A DNA stretch of 64,000 bases, from assembly GCA_012845835.1 (NCBI GenBank), contig JABAKD010000013.1, positions 5,330,628-5,394,627 of the forward strand, written 5' to 3'. The notes beneath the pieces are model-generated. The model had not been told where the DNA came from. It did not search any database and saw nothing but the letters and a program-made list of their open reading frames with translations. Made by a program: the position numbers and the translations under genes. This document shows positions 35,601 to 45,810 of this stretch, in pieces. Position 1 is the stretch's first letter, and each line of letters starts with the position of its first letter. The stretch comes from Undaria pinnatifida (Eukaryota; Sar; Phaeophyceae; Laminariales; Alariaceae).

Positions 35601-38600
35601 TAGTAGGCAATTCTAATGGGAAAGTCGTCCTCATTTTCTCTGTCATCCGCACTTGCTTGGGGCCATTCTTCCGAATCTATCAACCATGTTTTGATTAGCT
35701 CTTCCTTTTTTTCTGATCCCACCAACCATCTGACCACAGGTCCGCGGGTTCTGCACGGACCTGAGCAACGAAGAATTGTTCGACGACGTGAACGTGTACG
35801 GCAACATCTACGACTCGGACATCCACCACAACAACTTCGGCGTGTACACGTACGGGCACCAGCAGGGAGACTGGAGGAGGAACAAGATGCACCACAACTC
35901 GGGCTACGGTTTCGACCCCCATGACGACAGCGACTTCCTGACCATCCACGACAACATAGTCTACGACAACATGTACCACGGCATCATCGCTTCCAAGCGC
36001 TGCAACGGAGTGTCCATCCAGGTACGATGTGCTTGGCACGGCCGCACTTCGTACCGTGGCAGAGTATAGTAGCAGTCGTCGTGTCCAGCCAGAGTTATGT
36101 CTGTATGCGCGATTGCCTGCGCAAGACGAAAAGCGAAAAAAAAAAGCCAATATTCATTCGGCCGCGCCCAGCGAGCGGCGCTAGCGCCCTCCTCGGTACC
36201 TGGGTCAGCGCAACGTGGCGCTCGACATGCACTCCCGTTCGCTCCCCCTGAATCCAAGCCGCCCCCTCTCGAAAGCTAAAGTTGTCTCTGAAATGCGCTT
36301 GGCAACGGTGCTTCGTCTCGAAAGGTATGCGCGTGGTCAGTGGTCGAGTGCCTAAGACAAGCGAGAAATGACCCCCCCCCCCCTCCCTGCCCCCCATCCG
36401 AACCCCCGTCTGCTCGGAAAACGACCTCCCGGGTCTAATCCGTCCCCTTGTTTCTCGCCTGCTTAGAAAACGGTCGCCAGGACATAACCTCGGGACCCTC
36501 CCTTCCCCCCGCCGCCCGCTCGGCAACCGGCCCATCGCTTGTACGGTCTGCTACGAACACTCCAAAATGACCCACCGTGTACGACCTCTTCTAATTACTC
36601 GGAAACGGAATAATTGGTTAGGGGCGTGCGCGACAACCACGGAGCTAACAGTCAGCGCTGACCGCACAGCCCAGTGATTAATAAGGTGCATCTCGGATCA
36701 AAGCACGCGCTACAGCGGAATAGCGTGTCAAGATACACGGCATACACCGCTCAGCTACAAGTCAGCGAGCGCTTACTCCACAGCTCGGTGGCTATAGTTG
36801 TGTATCTCGAACAAAGAGCAAAGCCCGTCCGCGGTTCGAACCCCCCCAAAACGCCGTTCTCTCGAGTCTTACTACGGTAGCCCCCCCGACTTTTCATGCA
36901 ACGAAAGCACCGGTTTTTTGAAACCAGCTCCCGGCCGTATCCCCTGATACACGGTGCTCCTTGTCGCCCCGACGCCATCGTTCGATAGGCCTTTGTATGC
37001 AAGCATGAAAATGTTTGAGGATGCTTTTTTCATAGCACCGTTCCTCGTGTCTAGCAGCCATGATGATCAAACGTCTGTTGAAGAAAATCGCCGGTTTTGC
37101 GGGGCGGGGGCTATCGTAGAATCAGTCTCTCCCGTGTTTCTTTGTTTGATGTGGCGACTGACTGTATAGCTCAGTGGTTGTGGCGTATCTCAAACAAAAA
37201 CGCAACCCCGGCTTCGACTCCCCTCCCCCCCGCACACACCCTTCTCTCCCATGTTTCTTGTTATCACGTATCTCTTAATACAATGCGTGCCGACTGCAGT
37301 AGCGCAGTGGCTACGGCGCATCTCCAATAAAACCACAATCCGGAGGCGTTCGAGCCCTCGCCCCTCCCCCCCCAAAAAAAAACAAAAAAAAACATCCTAT
37401 TCTCCCACTTTTCCCGCCTGATGGATGACCTATCTCTAACACAAGCAGTGGTGCCTTTCGTCTTGTTACCGTAACTCAGGGTAACGAGGTCTACGGTGGG
37501 GCGAGCGGGTCTGCCGGCATCTTCCTTCACCGGAGCGGAGACAACGCCATCGTCAAGAGTGAGCAGCTGACCGCATGGGGAGCCATGCTGGGGCAGGGGC
37601 CAAAGATTCTGCTCCTTTAGGGGCAAGGCTCCCTTTGGGACATTCATGTTGTTCATCTCGGATTACCCTTTCCATTTTTCTCAACATCAGGTTCGGGGGT
37701 GGGGTGCAGAGCTCCCTAAGTCAAATATCTTGGCAGGGGGGGGAAACAAAAAAGAAGCTGGGGTAACACACCTCTGTAGACCGATAGAATTTTTATCTGC
37801 TGGGCGGTCGAGGGTTTGAACAGTTTCTTCCTGAGGCGTTATTTCGATCAGTTGAGTAAGCTCTCTATATGCATCACCCATATTTCGCTCAGTTGAGGGG
37901 CTCTTTTATATGATATGTCTCACCCCACACAGCATAAAACTGATTTTGAGAAGAAGAAAAAAAAGAACGAGAAGACGAAGAAAAAAAAATACACACCACA
38001 TCCCACGGGACCCTAGGCAACCAAAAAAAAAGAAAATAAAATACCGTCACATTTTGCTAACGCCACAAAAGCAAAAGCACGAACAAAAAAAAAAAAATCG
38101 CAAGGCTTCGGGTTAAGGAGGGCGGCGTTTCAGACAAACATGTGTAGCCCCCCCCCCAAAAAAAAAAAAAAAAATCCCACACGCCCCCTATCGTCTGAGG
38201 AGAGCTGCTCATTTTTTTTTTTTTTTTTTTTTGGGGGGGGATCAAATCCGACGTGCCTTTTTTTCATGACCTTTTCCCTCCGGGGTAGATATGTCCCTGA
38301 TCTGTATGATCTGCGTGGGTGTACAGATAGATCATCTTGTCCGGTAGGAGTCAGATGATCTGAGTGAGCCGGAAAAAAAAAAAAAAGCTGCCTTTGTCGC
38401 AGCAGCGCACGCTTCTCCTCAGATTTCTTTGGTTGGTGCTACGCTTGCCGTGGTCCGTGCCTGGGGCGTTATATCTAGAACCTCACACCGTAGATGTATA
38501 GAACGCACAGCGCGGTCGGTATGGCATGCCTTGCGGGCTATGGCTATGGCTGACGCTTACCGATGCCGGGTGAGAAAATAACAAAGAAAAAATGTAGATT

Positions 38601-40781
38601 TTTTCTCTGTGTGCCGTGTGCGAAATCGTTCAAAAGGCCAAATAGTTGTTTGGTATCCTCTTGTGCGGAAAGACGAGATGGATACAACAACGCGAACTTC
38701 GCGACGACGTGCGAGGTGCGAGCTTTCGTCGTTTGTTTTTTTTTGCCGTCTTAACTCATTGCAGAACTTACTCCAACTGTTTTCCCCCTCGCAAACACGC
38801 GGGAACAGTCATCTCTAAAGGGAATTCATTTTCGCTGGGACCTCTCACTCGACCGCACGAACCGACCCCCCCCCCCCCCGTTGCAACAGACAACTACGTC
38901 CACGACAACGGCGACTCCGGGCTGGCGATGCTGGAGTCTTTCAACGCCCACGTGTCCGAGAACACCTTCGAGAACAACAAGTACGGCGTGAGATTTTCCG
39001 TCGGGTGCGCCGACAACACCTTCACCGACAACGATTTCATCGACTCCACCAAGTGAGAAAGAAGAGCTGTCGGCTCTCAGAAAGAAAGAGGCCGCGGGGG
39101 TTCTGTGGGAACTCCCGCCGTGTTTCGTCCCGGTTTTCGTAGGGGGTGGGAGGGATCTATGTATGGTTCAACAGACTATGGCCATGCATGGCGTGCTCCG
39201 GTCCGTCAATGTGGGGGCACGAGGGTCTATGGTTTGACAAAATTACAGCCATAAAAAAAAATACCACCCCCCCCTCCCCCCCGCCCCCCGACGCGTGCTA
39301 CCATCGAGGCGTGTCACTTTTTTTCTGAGGTTCCCCACGTTTAGGAGGAGGTTAATACATGTCATTCTTAACCCCCCCAAGAAAAACTACTGATTTTCGG
39401 AGAAACTATAACAGCCATAGGATACCGGATGAAAAAAAATCCCATGGCCTAGAGGTACACAGACGAGAATCGTGGCAGAAAAATATGTCGTTTTTCGTTT
39501 TTTCCCGACGATTTTGGGTTAAGGAGCTCCGTCATTCGCAAAACATTTTCGCCAAAAAAAGGTATACCTCCTCTATCGTAGCAAGCGTCCCTAGTCCTGC
39601 CGACGACACCACTGTAAAGCATGCCGCTCACTCTACATGAGCTAGACCACGTGGGTACCGTTTTTTTTTTTTCCTTTTTCTTCTTGTTGTTGGCGGTCGG
39701 TCACAGCTGCTGGCGGTCGAGTTATAGATCATTTTTGCGGGTTGGAGACCTTTTACTCCGCACAAGGGGAATGATCGTATCACGCAGTGTGAACATGGCA
39801 AGGCACCCATGAGGCAGTTACATAGTCGGTCGCCCCAGTGGCGTATCATGTTATCCTCGAGCCTGGTATAGGTCAGTTTCGTGAGTTCGAGCCCCGCCGA
39901 GTGCATTCTCGTATAAATTCGTTGGGACTTTTTCTTGTTCAAAAATTGACTTGCGGAAAGCGCGGGAGCGTGAGTTAGCAACACACGATGAAAATCCTTG
40001 AGCAGTGGGATCGCTGAACCCTATGCGCGATAAAAAATTGAAGGCACAGGAACCGGGGGGGAGAAGGGACGACACCTGCGACCACGGCTTGTCCAGAAGC
40101 TGGAAATTAACAGTGTGAGAAAAAAAAAATGAAGAAAAAATAGTACTCCCGTTGATGGCTCTGGAAGTGGCCGTACCGGAAATTCAATTTATTCATTGAA
40201 GTTGTCATCCATATGCAAGTCCGCCTCACAAGCGGTTCTTAGTAGGATGCAGCTCACCCCTTATGCGGCACGCCGACCGCCTCACGGTGCTTCGCGCTTG
40301 GTGCAAGCAATGTCTGCCGGTGGTCAGCGAAAACCCGATGTGCTCGGTCCCGGCCTTATAAGGATGCGAGAGTCAACGATTTTTCAGGCTAACGGCTATG
40401 CATGACAATGATCTCCACCTCCCCCCCTCCCCCCCTCCCCCCCTCCCCCCCCCCCCCCCGTCCTTCTCCCCACCGCTAAGGTACAACGTCTTCTCGTACC
40501 TTGGATCCGACAAGCCCTACGTGTCAGACAACGCCCGGTCGTACAACAACGTATTCACGAAAAATCTTTTCACGGGAAGCGAAGAGAGCATCAAGCTCAA
40601 GGAGGCCGACGGTTTCCAGTTCATCGACAACACCTTCAAGGATGCTTCGACGATTCGCTTTGACGACGTTACGGACACGCTCATGGCGGGAAACACCGGC
40701 CTCGACAACATCGAGACGAAGCTCCTCGACGGCGCTTGTTTCGACGGAGACTCCGACTCCGGCTTCTCCCCTACTTGCTAA
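29602..40781 (+). CDS. ManC5-E: Mannuronan C5-epimerase gene 2, complete
   Basis: Seven exons: 29602-29949, 31024-31140, 33597-33812, 35740-36021, 37480-37558, 38890-39052 and 40481-40781, giving 501 residues. It should epimerise mannuronate to guluronate in alginate in the secretory path or wall. Residues 1-22 form a signal peptide (hydrophobic core, AAA end); the mature part begins MNTPSPNDPIPKP. An N-terminal module (GTWLLTEE, DELRL, GGNLDF) leads into a right-handed beta-helix with YGFDPHDDS at 283-291, matching the AlgE4 catalytic Tyr/Asp/His by motif. The frame is open upstream to 29266, but the Met at 29602 matches the gene 3 start. One intron (36022-37479, after VSIQ) is missing from genes 1 and 3. 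The split codon at the 37558/38890 junction reads Asn where gene 1 has Asp. Introns of 1.1-2.5 kb are loaded with elements. Confidence 0.95.
30171..30441 (-). mobile_element. Family A MITE in gene 2 intron 1
   Basis: ACTGATGCTACTATAGCC plus C-run at the left; GGGGGTTACCGTCGAAC at the right. The interior has TTTCATGGCTGCTCGACACG and GGGAAGCTGGTT as at 20.4 kb. Confidence 0.7.
30780..31015 (+). repeat. C/T-rich tract before exon 2 acceptor
   Basis: About 235 bp of almost uninterrupted C with T (CCCCCT, CCTCC) ending just before the acceptor at 31023. It is a very long polypyrimidine tract. Confidence 0.85.
32118..32415. repeat. GGGTC-saturated block in gene 2 intron 2
   Basis: GACCCGACCGACC and GACTCGACCC variants recur throughout 300 bp, chiefly as GACCC on the plus strand. 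Related to blocks at 6.24 and 28.7 kb. Confidence 0.7.
33903..34154 (+). mobile_element. Family A MITE in gene 2 intron 3
   Basis: ACTACGGTAGCCCCCC at the left, GGCTCTACCGTAGAAACAGT at the right. The interior shares GAAACCAGCTC, CGACGTCATC and GTCGAGCAGCCATGA with the intron 4 copy. Confidence 0.8.
34630..34705. repeat. 20-bp tandem repeat, about three copies
   Basis: CGTCTACATATTCCAGTATT units, the last one diverged. Confidence 0.8.
34731..34775 (+). mobile_element. S3 head fragment in gene 2 intron 3
   Basis: GCGCTGACGGCATAGCTCTC followed by AGTGGTTTTGGTGTATC matches the 5' part of the S3 copies at 36.7-37.4 kb; no B box follows. Confidence 0.45.
35044..35244 (+). repeat. Imperfect tandem duplication in gene 2 intron 3
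   Basis: GTGACGTGGACGGCATGTTTC..GACGGACGGG..TTGCCATGACGGACGCTTGC (35044-35125) recurs diverged at 35154-35244. Confidence 0.75.
36651..37360 (+). mobile_element. S3 tRNA-derived SINE cluster in gene 2 intron 4
   Basis: Four same-strand copies start near 36651, 36761, 37151 and 37288. The last three have an A box (ATAGCTCAGTGG or AGTAGCGCAGTGG), a GGCGTATCTC-like segment and a B box (GGTTCGAACCCC, GCTTCGACTCCC, GTTCGAGCCC). The first lacks the B box. A family A MITE (36869-37122) separates copies two and three. Confidence 0.7.
36869..37122 (+). mobile_element. Family A MITE in gene 2 intron 4
   Basis: ACTACGGTAGCCCCCC at the left and GGGGGCTATCGTAGAATCAG at the right, inverted. The interior has GAAACCAGCTCCCGGCCGTA and CGTGTCTAGCAGCCATGATG. 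Confidence 0.8.
39290..39589. mobile_element. Family B MITE in gene 2 last intron
   Basis: Left end GACGCGTGCTACCATCGAGG; right end GGTATACCTCCTCTATCGTA then GCAAGCGTC. The interior includes CCCGACGATTTTGGGTTAAG, as at 45.7 kb. Confidence 0.8.
39828..40108 (+). mobile_element. S1 tRNA-derived SINE in gene 2 last intron
   Basis: Head GGTCGCCCCAGTGGCGTATC (A box) and GAGTTCGAGCCCCGCC (B box), then a body with TTGACTTGCGGAAAGCGCG, CTGAACCCTATGCGCGATAA and ACCACGGCTTGTCCAGAAGC. The whole 280 bp matches the opposite-strand copy at 62955-63237. Confidence 0.85.
40207..40470 (+). mobile_element. S4 repeat, copy 3, with C-tail abutting exon 7
   Basis: GGATGCAGCTCACCCC, CCGCCTCACGGTGCTTCGCG, CTTGGTGCAAGCAATGTCTG, CCCGATGTGCTCGGTCCCGG, GGCTATGCATGA, then CCCCCCT repeats to about 40460. 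The exon 7 acceptor is at 40480, so the element's C-rich end serves as its polypyrimidine tract. Confidence 0.75.
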
Positions 40782-40970
40782 AACTCGTGTGTCCCCCCCC
40801 TTCACGAAAGACCTTTTTTTTGTTCGACGAGAAATCCGATGCCTACTTTCTCCCTCACTCGCTGACTCGTGTGGCGCCTCCCAAATCTTCGAGGCGTTGA
40901 CCGTGTTTGCCCTTCTTGCCTACACCCTCCCCTCGGCATGTTTTACAGTGGCGTCGTCGGCAAGACTAGT

Positions 40971-41280
40971 GACGCGTGCTACGATAGAGGTAGCAGTTTT
41001 CGTCTGAAATTTTCTGAATGTGACGGGACGACTCCTTAACCCAAAATCGTCGGGAAAAAAAAAATAATAGGCCATTTTTTTTTTGCATGATTTCCGTCGT
41101 GTACCTGAGGCCGTTGGGATTCTTCTCCTTCACCCGCGATAAAAGCAGGCTTATGTATTTATTTATTTCTGCCCGAATCAGTTTTTTTTTTTTCGGTTAA
41201 GAAGGAAATGTCTTAAACCTCCCAAAATTGAGGAACTTCTTCAGAAAAAAAAACTTGGTGTGCACCTTTATCGTTTAGTC
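40971..41280. mobile_element. Family B MITE downstream of gene 2
   Basis: GACGCGTGCTACGATAGAGG at the left, 190 bp after the gene 2 stop. The right end (TGCACCTTTATCGTTTAG) is degraded. The interior shares CTCCTTAACCCAAAATCGTC and a GGAAATGTCTTAAACCTCCC-like block with 14592-14938. Confidence 0.75.
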
Positions 41281-42100
41281 TGTTCGTTGGGAATACCCTC
41301 CTATGATATGTGTTGGCTTTTTTCTTTAGAATGTTTTTTTTTAATGTTTTTTGTGTGTGCCTTCTTCGTTACGCGCTCTGCTTGCCTGGCGAAGTCGAAG
41401 CCGATATCATGCCGTGCGTCATGGAGGGGAAACAAAATGTTCCTGGTGTCGCTAGCGTGTTTTACGCCTCGTCGGGGCGGAGAAGGGGGGGCACGTGGGC
41501 ATGTTAGGTTGCACCCATGTCCAACGGTTTCCTTTTTTAATTTAGCGTGTTTTTATGCTTTGTGTGGGCGGGGATTTCCTATGTGAAGTTGGCGGTTTGT
41601 AAGGTTCGTCGAGGGGAGGGAGAACGAGGGCAGGTTACTAGGCTACGCTTTGCCGGAGCAGGCGGGGGAACCTTTAATAGTTATGGTCATATCGCCTCGG
41701 GGAGACGTAGGGTGTATTCTTCTTATTTTTTGTTTTACCACGTTTCGGTTGCGACGGGCAGTTATGTTTTCAGTGTTTAGTTTGATGCATGTGCAACCCG
41801 AAAGTGTGAAATAATCACGCATGGGTATGTTTTGAAACAAAAACGCAAGGAGATATCTGGGGGGGAAGGGGCCCTTTGAGGCGATGTACTCTCTGCTTCG
41901 GGAAACATTGCGCTGTACAGCGGCGGTTCTGCTCGGTTTGGGAGGGCGTTGACTTTTTTTGTTTTACACCGATGGGTGCTGCTGCATGCAGGTTATATTT
42001 TGGGAGGAGCCCCAACGCGAGGGCTGATCGCTAGATATGTTAGAGTGTAGGAGCAGCCTCTCTATTCCTGCTGCTATCAGATACCTCTTGCAGGTTGTTG

Positions 42101-42162
42101 CTGCTGTTGTCGTTGTCGTTGTCGTTGTCGCTGTCGTTTTTGTTATCGTTGTTGTCGTTGTT

Positions 42163-42238
<76 letters not shown>

Positions 42239-42262
42239 CCGTTGCCGTTGCCGTTGTCGTTG
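42101..42262. repeat. (GTTGTC)n hexamer array
   Basis: About 160 bp of GTTGTC with GCC and GTT variants. It translates to Val- or Leu/Ser-rich frames and, on the other strand, Thr or Asp/Asn; these are not genes. Confidence 0.9.
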
Positions 42263-43436
42263 TTGATGTTGTTGTCCTTCTTATTGTCATGCCGATACAT
42301 GTGCAGCATATTTATCGTGTGGAAAACGGCGAGAAGCGTCCTGAAGCATGACGATCAAGAAAAGAAGGCGGCTAGGAGGTTTTCCGGCGGACGCGCCCGG
42401 AAACGTGCATGGTTTTCATAACCTACCTCTACACCAGCATGCAACTATATAGCGCTAGGTAGCACTGGGTATACCTTGCTTTTCCGGATTGCTTCTTTGC
42501 TAAGGACCTCTGTGTTCGGAGGACCTGAAGAGTGTTCGTGTTCCCGCCGCGCTATTGGGAAGTTCGCTAGTAGCTGTACTAGATACTATTCTTACGGTAG
42601 TCAGGTAGCGTACTATTTTTTTCAATGCTATTTTTTACTGGCAGTGTTCACGAGTGATCGACGTCGAAGCTCACGCTGCACGACGTCGGATGGCGAAAAA
42701 CTGCCACACTGGCCGCGTGTACGTGCTGTTGGCGCGGAGAGGGAGGCGGGCGGGCTGGGGGGCAGGGGGGGGGTTACCAGTGGATCGAACCGCGGGTAGA
42801 CGGTATTTTCGCTGCCATTGCAGTCTCCCTTCGTGTTTCGGCCGCTAAGAAGTCCTATTAGCGTGCTTTGTCAACTTCGACCATGCCGGAAGTGTTTCTT
42901 GGGGTGTGACTTAATGCGTCCCGTGGTATGCAGAGGCCCGGCATGGGCCGTTCCGCTTGATCCGGGATGATGTGACAACGAAAACACCGGAAGGACTCGG
43001 TGCTCTAGATTAGTATTAGTGCTCGTGGCGATTGTTGTGACGCTTTTGGTGGTGTGTGGTGCTCGCAACACCAAGCGTCGAGTTTGGTCGGCGGCTGATA
43101 CGGGACGATATTCCACCGTGCCAACACCGCTTGCTTCAGTGCTGCGCTGAACCGTGTTGTTCTCTGTGCTTGGTTATCTTTCGAAGGGGACGCGCAGTCT
43201 ATTTTTATGCGACTTCGGGGTAAATTTCGGGATAAACGAGGCTAACCGTACGCACCATCATCACCACCATCAGCATCACGAAGACCGGTGAATGTATTTG
43301 CGATCGCGAAACATTGTTTTGTGATCGATTACGAGGACGTGATCAATCGATCAACCAATCGTGGTGCTGGCCGCCCCGTGAATCTTGAAAGCATTTAATT
43401 CGTAGAGGGGTTGACGAGTGTTGTTCCCTCGTCTGG

Positions 43437-43448
43437 TGGTATCAGAGT
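43437..43448 (+). other. Possible initiator-Met primer-binding site of an LTR element
   Basis: TGGTATCAGAGT matches the canonical retrotransposon site TGGTATCAGAGC in 11 of 12 positions. I find no flanking LTR pair or gag/pol coding, so at most a relic. Confidence 0.25.
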
Positions 43449-45523
43449 CAGGTAGCCGTGGCAATAACCCGAACGCTAGACTGGCACGTTTTCCCCCGAA
43501 GACAACACACAACGCGGCATCTTCCTTACGTGCGCCATTGTTAGCTCTACCTTGTCGGGGAGAACTACCATGAACGTTTCAAGATGCTGCTGGTGGTCCG
43601 GGTATATTCGACGTGCTGAGCCGACCTGCAACGATTGTCGCCCCCTCGCCCCGAACACCCGACGGATGATGCCAGAACCCTTCGTCAGCTTAGCCGTGCA
43701 GTCACACTTCCTATTATTACCATCCATGGCGCGCCGACCTTCCACGCATGCCAACACCCCATTCACGCAGTCGCACCTGCTAATGCGGCGAGCAACTACA
43801 TTACGCCGCCACCACCGCCACCGCCGCCGCCGCCGCCGCCGCGCGTCGACGAACTACACCGGGTCACTGACCCTTCGCCTTTTCATTTCAAGCGCTTCCG
43901 TCAAACATCCGATTGTGACGTACGGCGAGAATTCTGGCACGTCATCCCCGTGCGCTACTACAGAACAACGTCACGACAGCCCTTAGGGCGCCGATTCCAG
44001 CCGTTGCTCAGTTTCGGGCTACGTCGTCGTTTCTTATTTTAATTTCCAGCACCTCAAAATGCAGTTAATGAAAAGTAAAAAGGCAGCTGTTGGAGGTCGT
44101 GCCGGTTCGAGCGTCCACGTTCCCCTTCACAGGTTGCCCCCCATCGCAGGAGCTCAAGCTACCCCCCCCCCCCGACGACCCGCTTAAGCGCAGCTTTCGC
44201 CCCCCTCCTCGTTTTTAGGAAACCCAGAGGTCTCGTCGGGGGAGTGCGTGAGTGTGGCAGAAGCCGCCCGGCGTGTCCGCGGAGCCCTGTGGCAGACACT
44301 GTGTCCCTCACTCAGCCCATCTGTATTCTGATGTCAGACTGCTGATGGGGCGTTTACTGGTGCGCGGTAGGGCTACTCTATTTTATGCAGCAGTATGAGA
44401 TTTTATGCGACGTACCGCCAACCGTCAAGTCTGAGGCACCGCCATACATTATCCCAGAGGTCCCCCCCCCCCGGGTTTTCTCCCCACACACAGGTCATTT
44501 GCAAAAAAACAAATCCTTGTTGGAGGAAGCCTATTGGGTGATTTGGTCGTCCATGCTGCGGGCCAGGGTTGGTTGTGGCTTAACATGATGCCCTTTTCGG
44601 CAATAGCTTCCCACCCCTCTGCCCCCCTCTCATTGAGGATGTATATATGCACATGGCCGCAGCATATAGCGGTAGCCACGACGCCTCACACAATTCGATT
44701 CGCCTACATGGGTAGGCTTTATTCAGGCTCCTTTTTCACTTCATCACTGATCCAGGGTGCTTCTCAGACCAGTCGTCGCGGGCGAGAGCAGTAGGAGCGA
44801 GTTATGGGTCGTAGCTGTATCTTCGATCCATACCTGGTATATACTAATTCTTGGGGCCGGCGTTTTCCCCCGAATCTTCCGCACAACTGCATACCTATAG
44901 CTTTTCAGGGTGGGCTGATGTTAGGGTATTTACCTAGAAGGCCTTGTGAGACCCTGCAACAGGAAGACCTTGGAGCGAGACCAAGGCTACGGTTGGCATA
45001 GTATCCTAGCATTTCACGCCCCCGTTTTCACTCCTGAGTAAAAGCCGCTTGCACGGGACGCTCTGTGCTTCTGTCAACAAAACGGGCTTAACACGACTTG
45101 TTTCGTTGGCGCAAGCAACATGCGAAACAATTTTTTGTTTTGGCGGCGGCGCATATATATCGCGCACCAAGAAAATTACAAAAAAATAAAATAAAATATA
45201 CTCAAAACTTCATACTTAGGGCGGCTATATGTATACAAGAGCTCTGGCCCTGAAAGTGAGACCCTCCTGCTGAGCAGAAACTATTAAGGTAATACATGGG
45301 AGACGCGTAAATAAGCGCCCGAAATGTCGGCGTCGGTTTGGAGCAGGAACGGCACTCCGTCTCGAAAGGGATGCGTGGCCAAATGGCCAAAAATCTACAG
45401 CAAGCAAAATATGAGTACGCCGCCCCCCTGAGGTTCCATAGCCTTGGTCGAAGGTCTATATTCAGCTAATGGGGGCAAGGCTCAGGGCAAGGCACGGCCG
45501 AGCCTTCCGTGAAACTTTTTTTC

Positions 45524-45810
45524 GACGGGTGCTACGGTAGAGGTGCACCAATTTTTTTTCGAATTCTACTCCTCAATCTGGGACCTCAAGACCTCTCCCA
45601 AAAACTTATTTGATCCCGGATGAAAAACAAAACTGCTACTTGTACACCCGGATGAAAACTGCCGTGGCGTAGGTACACGACGACAATCGTGCAAAAAAAA
45701 ATGGTCTATTTTTTTTTTTCCGACGACTTTTGGGTTAAGGATCCCCGTCATTCATACAAAAAAAAATCAGCCAAAAAAAGAGGACTACATCTGCCGTGGT
45801 AGCACGCGTC
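45524..45810. mobile_element. Family B MITE
   Basis: GACGGGTGCTACGGTAGAGG at the left; CTGCCGTGGTAGCACGCGTC at the right, inverted. The interior has ACGACTTTTGGGTTAAGGAT. No coding capacity. Confidence 0.8.

Larger units (their letters stand above)
41281..45523. other. No gene recognised
   Basis: Holds a GTTGTC hexamer array and a possible retroelement primer-binding site at 43437. Proline/arginine-rich frames at 43.5-44.0 kb are driven by a (CCG)n stretch (43805-43842) and show no domain. Confidence 0.5.

Noticed and set aside
36651-37360. Functional tRNA genes
   Set aside because: A and B boxes are present, but acceptor stems and anticodon arms do not fold, and multiple degenerate copies indicate SINE heads.
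42037-42351. Val-, Leu/Ser- and Asp/Asn-rich frames
   Set aside because: All derive from the GTTGTC hexamer array on either strand.
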